Source: Granulicella sp. (GTDB lineage Bacteria > Acidobacteriota > Terriglobia > Terriglobales > Acidobacteriaceae). From it: a stretch of 54,481 nucleotides of DNA. The notes below the pieces were generated by a model. That model saw nothing but the letters and a program-made list of their open reading frames with translations. It made no database searches and was not told the origin of the DNA. The stretch is from the NCBI GenBank assembly GCA_003133205.1, contig PKWK01000360.1, positions 1 to 54,481 of the forward strand. Direction: 5' to 3'. Of this stretch, positions 17,755-25,505 are shown one piece after another (position 1 is the stretch's first letter; each line of letters begins with the position of its first letter). The position numbers and the translations under genes were made by a program.

Positions 17755-17808
17755 GGTATATACCAAACTCTAAGTGTATTTATTTTGAGAGAATCGTTGG
17801 TATATACC
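17755..17808. promoter_or_regulatory. paired GGTATATACC palindromes
   Basis: GGTATATACCAA (17755-17766) and TTGGTATATACC (17797-17808) form a 12-base inverted repeat with a 30-base AT-rich centre; each arm also contains the self-palindrome GGTATATACC. This looks like a double operator, yet no regulator gene adjoins it. The right arm overlaps the start of the G tract of repeat copy B. Confidence 0.55.
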
Positions 17809-17830
17809 GGGGGGGAGGGGGGGTAACCCC
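17770..17830. repeat. G-rich intergenic repeat, copy B
   Basis: CTAAGTG (17770-17776), an AT-rich stretch, TTGGTATAT, then a run of seven G, A, eight G and TAACCCC. The order matches copy A at 2690-2745 (CTAAGTG, TTTGATAT, GGGGAGGGGGGTAGCCC). It ends exactly at the stop codon of the following minus-strand gene and is able to form a G-rich structure on the plus strand. Confidence 0.7.
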
Positions 17831-18268
17831 TTAGGCGTAAAGCGCCGCCTCGAACTGCTGCAGCGCCACATCCGACCACGCGTGGCTGCTCCGGTTCCAG
17901 ATGTCGCCTTCGGCCCCAAGAAAGTTGGGAAAGTCCATGCGGCAGTATCCGCACCGCGCGCCGAAGTCGAACAGCCCCTGCGCCGCGCCGTCGAGATACA
18001 GCACCGCCTTCAGCCCATCGCGCGACCATTCCACCGTCGCAATGCGCTCGGCGGTCGGCCGCGCAAGCGCCGCATCGCTCGCCGCCAGCGCCGCCACGTT
18101 GTAGATCAGCATCGCGTCCAGAATGCTATGGTCATGATTCTGCTGCGAGCGGTCGCAGGCATAGAAATACCCCGCAATACCCTCGTCCTCGAACACCACG
18201 GTCCACGGAACCACCGGCGAATCCGACGAGAGAAAAGCACGGCCAGGAGTGAACGTAAGCGACTGCAT
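17831..18268 (-). CDS. DUF2251-like protein
   Basis: A 145-residue cytoplasmic protein. The phrases SPVVPWTVVFEDEGIAGYFYACD, ILDAMLIYNV and VEWSRDGLKAVLYLDG match my memory of the DUF2251 family, whose function is unknown. No signal peptide or membrane segment is present; two close cysteines occur in RCGYCRM. The stop codon abuts the poly-G repeat copy B. It stands alone between repeat elements, with the GTCATCCTGAACGC repeat just upstream of its start. Confidence 0.7.
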   Translation of the reverse strand: MQSLTFTPGRAFLSSDSPVVPWTVVFEDEGIAGYFYACDRSQQNHDHSILDAMLIYNVAALAASDAALARPTAERIATVEWSRDGLKAVLYLDGAAQGLFDFGARCGYCRMDFPNFLGAEGDIWNRSSHAWSDVALQQFEAALYA

Positions 18269-18284
18269 ATCTCATTTTAGTGTT

Positions 18285-18311
18285 GTCATCCTGAACGCAG
18301 TGAAGGACCCC
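18285..18311. repeat. GTCATCCTGAACGCAGTGAA repeat
   Basis: Second copy of the dispersed phrase seen at 17136-17163, in the same orientation, with four substitutions. It lies between the divergently placed genes at 17831-18268 and 18437-19639. Confidence 0.7.
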
Positions 18312-18436
18312 TGTATTTTGTGGTTGTCTGTTTCAATCGGTGGCTGGTTCGCACCCTCGCGATACACTCGAAAGCGGAGCAGCGCAGCGCGCCAATGCCC
18401 CGGAGAGCGCACCTTATTGCAGATCGATTTCGCAGC

Positions 18437-19639
18437 ATGACATTTCCGCGCATCCAGATCGGCCGGCCGCAACGCCTCGCCGCGCTTCTGCTCCTGCTCT
18501 TCCTCGGCGAGTGTCTCTGGGTCATCGGCCACCAGGAACTCTCCACCACCGACTATCGCTTCGCCCGCTGCGGCCGCGAGATGTGGGAGCGACCCTCGCC
18601 GCTCTCCGGTTACTTCACCACCTGCGGCAACCTGAACGGCGACGGAACCTTCGCCTATCGCGTCGCCGGCTTTCCGCTGACCGTGCAGCGCCTGACCCTG
18701 CTCGCGATGGACCACTTCCGCGCTCCGGAAAATCGCCTCTACGAAGGCGGTTCACTGAACGGCTCGACTTGGGAAGCCCGCCACGAACTGGCCAGCGTGA
18801 TCTACCTGATCCACTTGCCGTTCGTGATGTTCGCGATCTGGCTCGGCGGCGGATTGTGGTGGGTCGCGCGCCGCCTCTTCGGCAACGAAGGCGGATTCCT
18901 CGCGCTCGGCCTCTACTGCTTTTGCCCCGCCGTCGTCCGCATGGCCGTAACGCCCAACAACGACGTCCTCGCAATGTGGGGACTCTACGGCCTCGTCTAC
19001 GCCGCCATGGGAGTCGCCCACGCCATGCAAGGGCCGCGGCGCAAGTGGCGTCCGCGCATCGCGTTGCTGACCATCGCGTTCGGGCTCACCGCGGCGGCGC
19101 ATCTGCTGGCCGCGATTGCAGGCGGCATCGCCGCGCTGATCTTCATGCTGTATCTCTCGGAGCGGCGCCGCAGCTACGTCATGCAGATTTTCATCTTCTC
19201 TGCGATCGGCGCGCTGGCAATTCTCTTCGCGTTCTACGGATTTCACCTGGCCGCATTCAGCTACGTCTTCACCGGCGGCGCGGCGCGCTTCTGGTTCTCG
19301 CTGGCCGGCCCGCGCAGCTTCGCAACCAGCATGCTGAACTTCCCGATGCTTGTCGCGACGGGCGTTTCCGCGCTGCTTTATCTCGCCGTGCGCCGCAGTC
19401 GCTACTTCGGCAACACCGCGCCGCTGCTGATGCTGCTCGTGCTCGCACCCATCGTCACCACGCAAACCGTCAGCGCGCCGTGGCTGTGGGCGCTGCCGTT
19501 CCTGTTCACCTTCATCGGCGGTGTCTTTGCCGACGCGCTGGAAACCCGCTACCGCAAGCTCTTCCTCGTGCTCACCGGCGCGGTCCTCGCCGCGCAGGCA
19601 ATGGAGTGCTTCATCGCCCTCCCGCTGATCGCGCGCTAG
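18437..19639 (+). CDS. polytopic membrane protein, unknown function
   Basis: A 400-residue inner-membrane protein with about nine to ten hydrophobic segments, a cytoplasmic N-terminus (FPRIQIGRPQRL) and a large extracytoplasmic loop after the first helix. That layout recalls GT-C glycosyltransferases and their relatives, and a VTPNNDVLAMWGLYG stretch resembles the conserved loop in such proteins, but no definite motif is present. The start at 18437 was chosen because the longer frame (18320) runs through the dispersed repeat and a basic, non-hydrophobic leader. The downstream lipase gene starts 26 bases after its stop and may be co-transcribed. Confidence 0.75.
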   Translation: MTFPRIQIGRPQRLAALLLLLFLGECLWVIGHQELSTTDYRFARCGREMWERPSPLSGYFTTCGNLNGDGTFAYRVAGFPLTVQRLTLLAMDHFRAPENRLYEGGSLNGSTWEARHELASVIYLIHLPFVMFAIWLGGGLWWVARRLFGNEGGFLALGLYCFCPAVVRMAVTPNNDVLAMWGLYGLVYAAMGVAHAMQGPRRKWRPRIALLTIAFGLTAAAHLLAAIAGGIAALIFMLYLSERRRSYVMQIFIFSAIGALAILFAFYGFHLAAFSYVFTGGAARFWFSLAGPRSFATSMLNFPMLVATGVSALLYLAVRRSRYFGNTAPLLMLLVLAPIVTTQTVSAPWLWALPFLFTFIGGVFADALETRYRKLFLVLTGAVLAAQAMECFIALPLIAR

Positions 19640-19665
19640 TGTAGTCTTCATGCCTGGAGGACGGT

Positions 19666-20538
19666 ATGGACTGGGAAGTCGCAATCCGTTACGCCAGGTT
19701 AGTGCAGGCAGCCGAAGACATTGCGCCGGACGCAGTATGCGGATCGAACCTGACGGTTCCGCTGCGGGGAGCGCCCGTGGCGTACGCCGTGCTAGCTAAT
19801 ATCTTCGCCAACGATCTTGCGACCGAAAGCAACGCAGCTCGGCGAGAGCTGATCGTATCGATCGGATTTGTCGCACAGGACGACGCCGGCAACGTCGTGA
19901 TCGCGATACGCGGCACGCACGGTATCCACGAGTGGCTCAACGACTGTCGCTACTGCGCTGTCCCCTACCCGTTTCTGCCCGACGCAGGCAACACCGAGGA
20001 TGGCTTTACCGAGGTCTACCTGTCGCTTCGAGTGGGCGCGCAGCATGGTTCTCCCCGTCTGCGAGATGCGCTGGCAGATATGGTCTTTCCCCGGCCACTC
20101 AAGTCGCTGACGCTGTGCGGTCGTAGCCTCGGAGCTGCATTGGCCACGCTGCTGGCTCTGGACCTCGCGGCCAACACGCCGTACAAGGACCTGGTGGTCT
20201 ACACATTCGCCAGTCCGCGAACCGGAGATTGCCGATTTGCCGAGGTGTTCAATCGGTTTGTGCCGAAGACTTATCGAATTGCGAACCGGTTGGACCGGAT
20301 CACGGAGGTTCTGCCTGACTTCCTGGGCCACATAACACAGTACCAGCATGTTGAAGCGACATCGCTACTCGAGCCGGGCGATGGAGTAGGACACCACATC
20401 TTCTGCATGCACCACCTGACGACCTACGTACACCTGATGGCCGCGCAGGCAGGCTTGAGCGGTGACGAATATGCGCTGAGGGAGGAATGCCGCCCGCCAA
20501 GCGGCGTCGACCCGTCGCTCGAGTATGAGGCTATTTGA
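19666..20538 (+). CDS. lipase, class 3 family
   Basis: A 290-residue alpha/beta hydrolase of the fungal-type class 3 lipase family. The oxyanion region is NVVIAIRGTHGIHEWLND, the nucleophile elbow is GRSLGAALA with Ser154, and the acid is likely the Asp in NRLDRITEVLP; a C-terminal His in HHLTTYVHLM would complete the triad. There is no signal peptide, so it may be cytoplasmic or exported without one. Triacylglycerol or phospholipid esters are the usual substrates. It follows the membrane protein gene closely and is convergent with the S9 peptidase gene 30 bases away. Confidence 0.85.
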   Translation: MDWEVAIRYARLVQAAEDIAPDAVCGSNLTVPLRGAPVAYAVLANIFANDLATESNAARRELIVSIGFVAQDDAGNVVIAIRGTHGIHEWLNDCRYCAVPYPFLPDAGNTEDGFTEVYLSLRVGAQHGSPRLRDALADMVFPRPLKSLTLCGRSLGAALATLLALDLAANTPYKDLVVYTFASPRTGDCRFAEVFNRFVPKTYRIANRLDRITEVLPDFLGHITQYQHVEATSLLEPGDGVGHHIFCMHHLTTYVHLMAAQAGLSGDEYALREECRPPSGVDPSLEYEAI

Positions 20539-20568
20539 TAAGCAAGAGACGCCGTGACAGCCTCGGAG

Positions 20569-22968
20569 CTACGGCTGAGTCTCGTCGTCTGCCAAACCGG
20601 ACGCCAGCGCGGCCTGCTGCTCGGAGTACGGCTTCATTTTGTATTCAACCGGTGGAACCGCACCCGCTAGATATTGCACGAAGTAGTCCCAACGCCGCCG
20701 CGTGGCGTACGGCGATGCCGCACCGTAGCCATGCTTTGCGTTCGGGATCATGATCAGGTCGAAGTCCTTGTTCGCCTTGATCAGCGCATCCACCACCAGC
20801 AGCGTGTTGTTCGGCGGCACGTTGTCGTCCATCGTCCCATGCATCAGCAGCAAATGCCCCTTCAGATTCTTCGCAAAGTTCTGGTTCGCCTGCCTGTCGT
20901 AGTTGGTAGTTCCGTCCGCGTTCTTTACGAGCAGGCCTTCCCACTTCTCCGCCCAGTCGTCTTCGTACACGCGGTTGTCGTGATTGCCGCTCTCGCTGAT
21001 GCCGACCTTGAAGAAATCCGGCGCATGAAACATCGCCGCCGCCGTCGCCGCGCCGCCGCCGGAATGTCCGTAGATTCCCACGCGCTCGATGTCGATCCAC
21101 GGATACTTCGCCGCCAGTTCCTTGATTCCGGCCACCTGATCGGGGATCGTGTTGTCGGCCATGTCGCCAAAAAGCGCTTCGTGAAAGCTCTTCGATCGGT
21201 ATGGCGTTCCCATGCCATCGATGCACACCACGATGAAGCCAAGCTCCGCGAGCGCCTGCATGTCCTTGTGCGCGACGGAGAAGCTGCGTTTGCCGCATGA
21301 TCCCGTCTGCGGCCCCGGATAGACGCTGTCGACGATGGGATATCTCTTCGCCGCATCGAAGTTGGTCGGCTTGAACAGGAATCCGTACAGGTCGGTCTTG
21401 CCGTCACGGGCCTTCAGAGTGATCGGCGTCAGAGGCTTCCAGCCAGCCGTGCGCAGCTTCGAGATGTCCTGCCGCGCCACGTCGACCAGCAACTTGCCAT
21501 CGCCATCGCGGACCACTGTTGTCTCCGGCGATGTCGGCGTCGAAGCAACGTCGACAAACGCGCGCCCGTCCGGCGACATCGTCACTGCATGGTCCGCATC
21601 CTCGGGCGTCAGCAGCTTCATGCCAGCGCCATCGAAGTTCACGCGATAGAGCGCCGAGAAATACGGATCGCGCCCGGCCTCCTTGCCCACCGCAAGCAAA
21701 TAGATCACGCGCGCCTTCTCGTCGACGTGGAGCACCTCGGTCACGTTGCCGTCGCCGCGTGTGATCTGATTCTTCAGCTTGCCCGTGGTCAGATCGTAGA
21801 GATACATCTGCCCCCAGTTATCGTGCTCCGAGAACCACAGCACCTCGTTCGACCCTGGAAGGTAGCGCCAGTTCACCTTGCCGTTCCCGCTCTCGAAGAA
21901 GGTCGCGACCTTCTCGTTCATCACGTCGCGCACGTCACCCGTCGCAACATCGGCGACGCGCAGCCATTCCTGCTTGTGGTCGCGTGAAGTCGACACGAAC
22001 GCCAGGTGCGCGCCGTCATCGCTCCATTGCACATCGTCCCAACCGGGCCCGTCCGGACAGCTCACGTCGTCGCACAGGGTTGAGCGATGCTGGTCCGGCG
22101 GCATCTTCAGCCGCACCACTTTGTGCGAGTCCACATCGACGATGACGCGCTCGATCATCGCCACATTCTCGTCGCCTGCCAGCGGATAATGCCATGAGTC
22201 CAGCCTGGGATGGCCGTCAACAGTGCTCACCAGATACATCCGGCCGACCTTGCGCTGGTCCATCTGGAAAGTCGCAATCTTCTTCGAGTCGGGTGACCAA
22301 GCAACGATGGGCTTGTCGCTGTGGGTCCATCCGGCATTATCTGTGGCATAGCCGAAATCAGGCACACCGTCTTTCGTCAGTTGCGTCTCTTGCGCGCTGG
22401 CCACATCCCACACCCACAGGTTGTTGTCGCGGACGAATGCCGCCTTCTTCCCGTCGGGCGAGAGGTCGTAAATCTCGGGCAAAACATCGCCCGCAGCCTT
22501 GCATCCCTCCGCGCCGCGCAGGTCACAGCGAACCAGTCGACGGCCCATCGTCAGCAGCACGACGCGATCGCCCTCCTCAAGCTTGAGGTCATCGATCGGC
22601 AGATGACCCGCGTCGAGCGCGGTGCTCGAAGAGGCTACAAGTTTCCCGGAGCCAATCGCGGCGTTCAGCGCTGCCGCCACCTTGCCCTGATCAAACGCCG
22701 CCGCCTTCGTCTGCCTCACCGGGTCGACCAGCATATAGGCGACGCCGTCGGGCCCCAAATCGCGATACCAGAAGCGCCCATCGGCCAGCCACGCCGGATG
22801 CTCGACCGAATGGTAGACGAGCGGTTTCACGCTGTAGTCCATGAACTTCTCGGCCTGCGCGTAGTCGGCCGCCGTATACACCCTGCCCGCCTGCGCCACG
22901 CTGATCGCGTTCGAGCAGCACAGAACCACCATTGCCGACATCGCTGCCGGGCCCACACTTCGAAACAT
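20569..22968 (-). CDS. secreted dipeptidyl-peptidase IV-like S9 peptidase
   Basis: A 799-residue exported serine peptidase. It has a signal peptide (AAMSAMVVLCCSNAISVAQAG), an N-terminal beta-propeller (DPPIV_N) with repeats such as DLSPDGKKAAFV, IVAWSPDSKKIATF and TMSPDGRAFVDV, and a C-terminal alpha/beta hydrolase. The catalytic triad is Ser636 in YGHSGGG, Asp714 or 715 in GTMDDNVP and His746 in NAKHGYG. DPP4-type enzymes remove N-terminal dipeptides after proline from extracellular peptides. GHSGGG replaces the commoner GWSYGG. It stands alone and is convergent with the lipase gene. Confidence 0.92.
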   Translation of the reverse strand: MFRSVGPAAMSAMVVLCCSNAISVAQAGRVYTAADYAQAEKFMDYSVKPLVYHSVEHPAWLADGRFWYRDLGPDGVAYMLVDPVRQTKAAAFDQGKVAAALNAAIGSGKLVASSSTALDAGHLPIDDLKLEEGDRVVLLTMGRRLVRCDLRGAEGCKAAGDVLPEIYDLSPDGKKAAFVRDNNLWVWDVASAQETQLTKDGVPDFGYATDNAGWTHSDKPIVAWSPDSKKIATFQMDQRKVGRMYLVSTVDGHPRLDSWHYPLAGDENVAMIERVIVDVDSHKVVRLKMPPDQHRSTLCDDVSCPDGPGWDDVQWSDDGAHLAFVSTSRDHKQEWLRVADVATGDVRDVMNEKVATFFESGNGKVNWRYLPGSNEVLWFSEHDNWGQMYLYDLTTGKLKNQITRGDGNVTEVLHVDEKARVIYLLAVGKEAGRDPYFSALYRVNFDGAGMKLLTPEDADHAVTMSPDGRAFVDVASTPTSPETTVVRDGDGKLLVDVARQDISKLRTAGWKPLTPITLKARDGKTDLYGFLFKPTNFDAAKRYPIVDSVYPGPQTGSCGKRSFSVAHKDMQALAELGFIVVCIDGMGTPYRSKSFHEALFGDMADNTIPDQVAGIKELAAKYPWIDIERVGIYGHSGGGAATAAAMFHAPDFFKVGISESGNHDNRVYEDDWAEKWEGLLVKNADGTTNYDRQANQNFAKNLKGHLLLMHGTMDDNVPPNNTLLVVDALIKANKDFDLIMIPNAKHGYGAASPYATRRRWDYFVQYLAGAVPPVEYKMKPYSEQQAALASGLADDETQP

Positions 22969-23173
22969 CCCTCGCCTCCAGATACACCCGACGCCTTGCG
23001 GAAAACGCAGGCGCGCTGAGGCCAGTCTAGCAACAGGATTGGGGATTAGGGCGACACACGGCCCCGTGAACAGCGCAGAGTTGCGGCCGACCCATCCTCA
23101 CTCGATACTGGTAGAATCCTCGTCAAACATCACGTCGGGTCCAAATCCTAATTGCTCCTCGGGAGAAAAATCC

Positions 23174-24259
23174 ATGAAGTCACTATCCGTTCTGCTCACC
23201 TGCACACTGGCCTCAACGTCTGCCGTCGCTCGCGCGGATTTCACTTACCAGGAGTCTACCCAGATCACCGGCGGCTCCGTAGTGAGCATGATGAAGTTCG
23301 CCGGAGCCTTCAGTAAGCAGGCCCGTCAGGTCGGCGACCCTATCCTTACCAGCGTGATGGTCAAGGGCAACCGGATGATACGGAACAGTAAAGATCATTC
23401 CGAGATCATTGACCTCGACGCTGGAACCGTCACCGAAATAGACCATCTAAGAAAGCAGTACACCACCGTGACCTTCGAGCAGATGCGTCAACAGATGGAA
23501 GCCGCGGTTGCTAAAGCCAAAGCGGAGCAATCAAAGCAGCAGGAGCAGCCACAGCAACCCTCAAGCAACGACTCCCAGAACGTTGACTTGAAGTTCAACA
23601 TAAAAGTCCGCAACACCGGAGCCTCGAAGGACGTCGCCGGCCTCAGCGCCAAAGAGTCCATCATGACCATGACCGTGGACGCCACGGATCAGAAGTCCGG
23701 CCAGACGGGCTCGCTCGCCATCACTACCGACATGTACCTTGCACCCGATATCCCTGGCTACGACGAGGTCCGCGACTTCGACAGGCGCTATGCAATCAAG
23801 ATGGGTACCGTCATCAACGGCGCGATTAACCCCCAGATGATGGCCATGATGCAGCAGCCCGCCGCCGGCAAAGGTATGGCCGACATGGTCGAGGAGATGT
23901 CTAAGCTCAAGGGCATCCCTGTCCTTCAAATTATGCGCATGGGCACCACGATCGACGGCACGCCGCTGCCTGCCGCCTCCGAGGCCCCTCTGCCGGTCGG
24001 TCCCCCGCCTCCGTCCGCAGGCGACATCGCAAAGCAGTCCGCGAGTTCCGCGATTATGAGCAGCCTTCCCTTTGGAGGTTTCGGCAAGAAGAAGAAGCAG
24101 GAGGCCCCTCCGCCAGCGACCGATGCTGCGCAACCCACTGCGGCGGTGCTGGTTGAGATGAATACCCAGATGACGAACTTCTCGAAAGCCTCGGTCGATC
24201 CATCGCAGTTCAGCCCGCCCGCTGGCTACAAGCAGGTCGAGCCTAAACAGATGGACTAA
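23174..24259 (+). CDS. secreted protein of unknown function
   Basis: A 361-residue exported protein. The start at 23174 has GGGAGA upstream and gives a signal peptide ending ARA-DFTY. The mature part begins with a beta-rich region in which a metal- or lipid-carrier-like pattern appears (VMVKGNRMIRNSKDHSEIIDLDAGTVTEIDHLRKQY), similar to DUF4412-type proteins that report on a bound salt or residue. A glutamine/lysine-rich segment follows (near 105-125), then a second beta domain, a proline-rich linker and a poly-lysine patch (GKKKKQE). I do not recognise a defined family. It is the last chromosomal gene before the tRNA-Cys fragment. Confidence 0.7.
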   Translation: MKSLSVLLTCTLASTSAVARADFTYQESTQITGGSVVSMMKFAGAFSKQARQVGDPILTSVMVKGNRMIRNSKDHSEIIDLDAGTVTEIDHLRKQYTTVTFEQMRQQMEAAVAKAKAEQSKQQEQPQQPSSNDSQNVDLKFNIKVRNTGASKDVAGLSAKESIMTMTVDATDQKSGQTGSLAITTDMYLAPDIPGYDEVRDFDRRYAIKMGTVINGAINPQMMAMMQQPAAGKGMADMVEEMSKLKGIPVLQIMRMGTTIDGTPLPAASEAPLPVGPPPPSAGDIAKQSASSAIMSSLPFGGFGKKKKQEAPPPATDAAQPTAAVLVEMNTQMTNFSKASVDPSQFSPPAGYKQVEPKQMD

Positions 24260-24289
24260 GAACGAAGCCCGAAGATCGTGGACGGAATT

Positions 24290-24334
24290 TGGAGCACCGA
24301 ATGGGATTTGAACCCATGAATACTGGTTTTGCAG
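24290..24334 (-). other. tRNA-Cys(GCA) 3' half: probable integration (att) site
   Basis: Read on the minus strand, the 45 bases run from the anticodon loop CTGCAAA (anticodon GCA) through ACCAG (3' anticodon stem), a variable loop, the T arm ATGGG-TTCAAAT-CCCAT, the 3' acceptor strand TCGGTGC, a discriminator T, and CCA. The matching 5' half is absent: the bases upstream of the anticodon loop are CCGAA instead of CTGGT and no GCACCGA acceptor strand is found. A tRNA 3' fragment of this kind is what integrases leave at the far end of an element. The inserted DNA should lie to the right of 24334. Confidence 0.85.
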
Positions 24335-24419
24335 TTCGGAATACCTATGTATTTTCAATTACTTAGCGAGAATACACCACCCTCTAAAGTACTCAAAAAC
24401 ACTGCAGGGAATTCTCTCA

Positions 24420-24439
24420 ATGGTGTGAAAATGGTGTGA
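24420..24439. repeat. direct repeat ATGGTGTGA next to the att-like site
   Basis: ATGGTGTGA occurs at 24420-24428 and again at 24431-24439, eleven bases apart (one helical turn). It lies about 90 bases from the tRNA fragment on the presumed element side, where integrase arm-type sites are expected. Binding is not shown. Confidence 0.5.
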
Positions 24440-24454
24440 TCGCGAAGCGACAAA

Positions 24455-24901
24455 CTACGGAGTTAGCGCTGCATGGTTTGCTGCAACCCACTGTTCCACC
24501 AGTGCATGGAATTCATATGCCTTACGAAGCAACTCCGCGGCTTCGGTCTCGGTCGCTACGGATGAATTGTCGTAGTCGATGACATTCCGTTTTCGACGGC
24601 ATGCGTCGAAGTAGTCGGTGAGAGCCGCGGCGTTCGGTCCAAGCGACAGGTGCGCGGCTTCGAACGTGATGGCGTGGTGTCCGGCCCGCGCGGTCACTCG
24701 ATATCCAGAACAAGCGATGGCTATTTTCCCTGCCTGGAGAGCCGCGTTATAAGCAGTAGCGAATTGGCGGTCAGCCGATAGGCCTGGGAGAGAAGCATCA
24801 GCCATATCGCGGGCGATCAGGGCTCGAATGTTATCCAGTTCCTGTTTGCTCGTCCGATGAGCTTTAACCTCACCCTTTGCCAGTAATTGCTTCCAGCTCA
24901 T
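24455..24901 (-). CDS. HEPN-domain protein, toxin partner of MNT
   Basis: A 148-residue all-helical protein with HEPN character: long alpha-helices, FATAYNAALQAGKIAIACSGYR in the middle, and near the C-terminus RRKRNVIDYD, which corresponds to the R-x(4-6)-H/Y catalytic motif of HEPN RNases (here with Tyr in place of His). Its start lies inside the 3' end of the upstream nucleotidyltransferase gene (32-base overlap), the typical order of MNT-HEPN toxin-antitoxin pairs, in which MNT modifies HEPN, for example by AMPylation of the Tyr. Activity is inferred from the pairing. Confidence 0.8.
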   Translation of the reverse strand: MSWKQLLAKGEVKAHRTSKQELDNIRALIARDMADASLPGLSADRQFATAYNAALQAGKIAIACSGYRVTARAGHHAITFEAAHLSLGPNAAALTDYFDACRRKRNVIDYDNSSVATETEAAELLRKAYEFHALVEQWVAANHAALTP

Positions 24902-25475
24902 GCTCGCTTCCCTTCACAAACTGTTTTGATCCGCTCAGTACCGTACCCAAGAAGTGGTCATGTACCCGAGCCTTGCGTTCAAACTCTTCTATCGAGTAGA
25001 CGGTCGGGTTCACTGGGCGCCCCAGTATCGCTTCCGCACGTCTGAGAGCTGGAACTATCTCAGATAGGCCTACTGTCCCAATAAGCATGAGGTCCACATC
25101 GCTCTCTGAGCTTTCCTCTGAGCGAGCCATGGACCCATAGAGGAATGCGACTTGAATGCCGTCTCCCAATTCCTCCAGTGTTTGCTGCAGGACCGGCACC
25201 AGACCAGCCGTCTTATCAAACAGGTTCTTGAGATCCGAGAACGCGGGAGAGAGAACGTCTGGCTTCAAGTAAACTCGCCGGCCATCTCGCCATTGCTCAA
25301 GAATGCCGGCTTTGCTCAATGCATCTATCTCCCGTTGCAGACTGGATGGCTGGGTATGGAGAAACGAAGAGAGTTCGGAGAGATACCAGCTCTTCTCTGG
25401 CCGCGTGAGGGTCGCCGCGAGGATCTTCCCTCGGATTTCCGGGAAGAGAGCGTCGATGATTGGCGACCTACGCAT
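24870..25475 (-). CDS. minimal nucleotidyltransferase fused to a winged helix (MNT antitoxin)
   Basis: A 201-residue protein. Residues 1-75 form a winged-helix DNA-binding domain (ILAATLTRPEKSWYLSELSSFL, SSLQREIDALSKAGIL, then the wing WRDGRRVYLKP). Residues 105-150 hold the Pol-beta-type nucleotidyltransferase signature FLYGSMARSEESSESDVDLM, with the GS and DxD metal-binding acids. Such wHTH-MNT proteins are antitoxins that modify and silence the HEPN protein encoded next to them and repress the operon. The start codon lies inside a palindrome (25469-25483) with no ribosome site upstream, so the mRNA may be leaderless. The pair is probably cargo of the element at the tRNA-Cys site. Confidence 0.88.
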   Translation of the reverse strand: MRRSPIIDALFPEIRGKILAATLTRPEKSWYLSELSSFLHTQPSSLQREIDALSKAGILEQWRDGRRVYLKPDVLSPAFSDLKNLFDKTAGLVPVLQQTLEELGDGIQVAFLYGSMARSEESSESDVDLMLIGTVGLSEIVPALRRAEAILGRPVNPTVYSIEEFERKARVHDHFLGTVLSGSKQFVKGSEHELEAITGKG

Positions 25476-25505
25476 AATGCGTAAATTATTACGCGCTTTG
25501 CGTAA
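25469..25505. promoter_or_regulatory. two palindromes over the MNT start codon
   Basis: TACGCATAATGCGTA (25469-25483) is a 7-base inverted repeat around one A and contains the start codon (25473-25475). TTACGC (25489-25494) and GCGTAA (25500-25505) form a second inverted repeat with the same half-site TTACGC. Four related half-sites in 37 bases fit an operator for the winged helix of the adjoining antitoxin. Confidence 0.75.

Noticed and set aside
24290..24400. A complete functional tRNA-Cys
   Set aside because: No D arm, 5' acceptor strand or 5' anticodon stem is present next to the 3' half.
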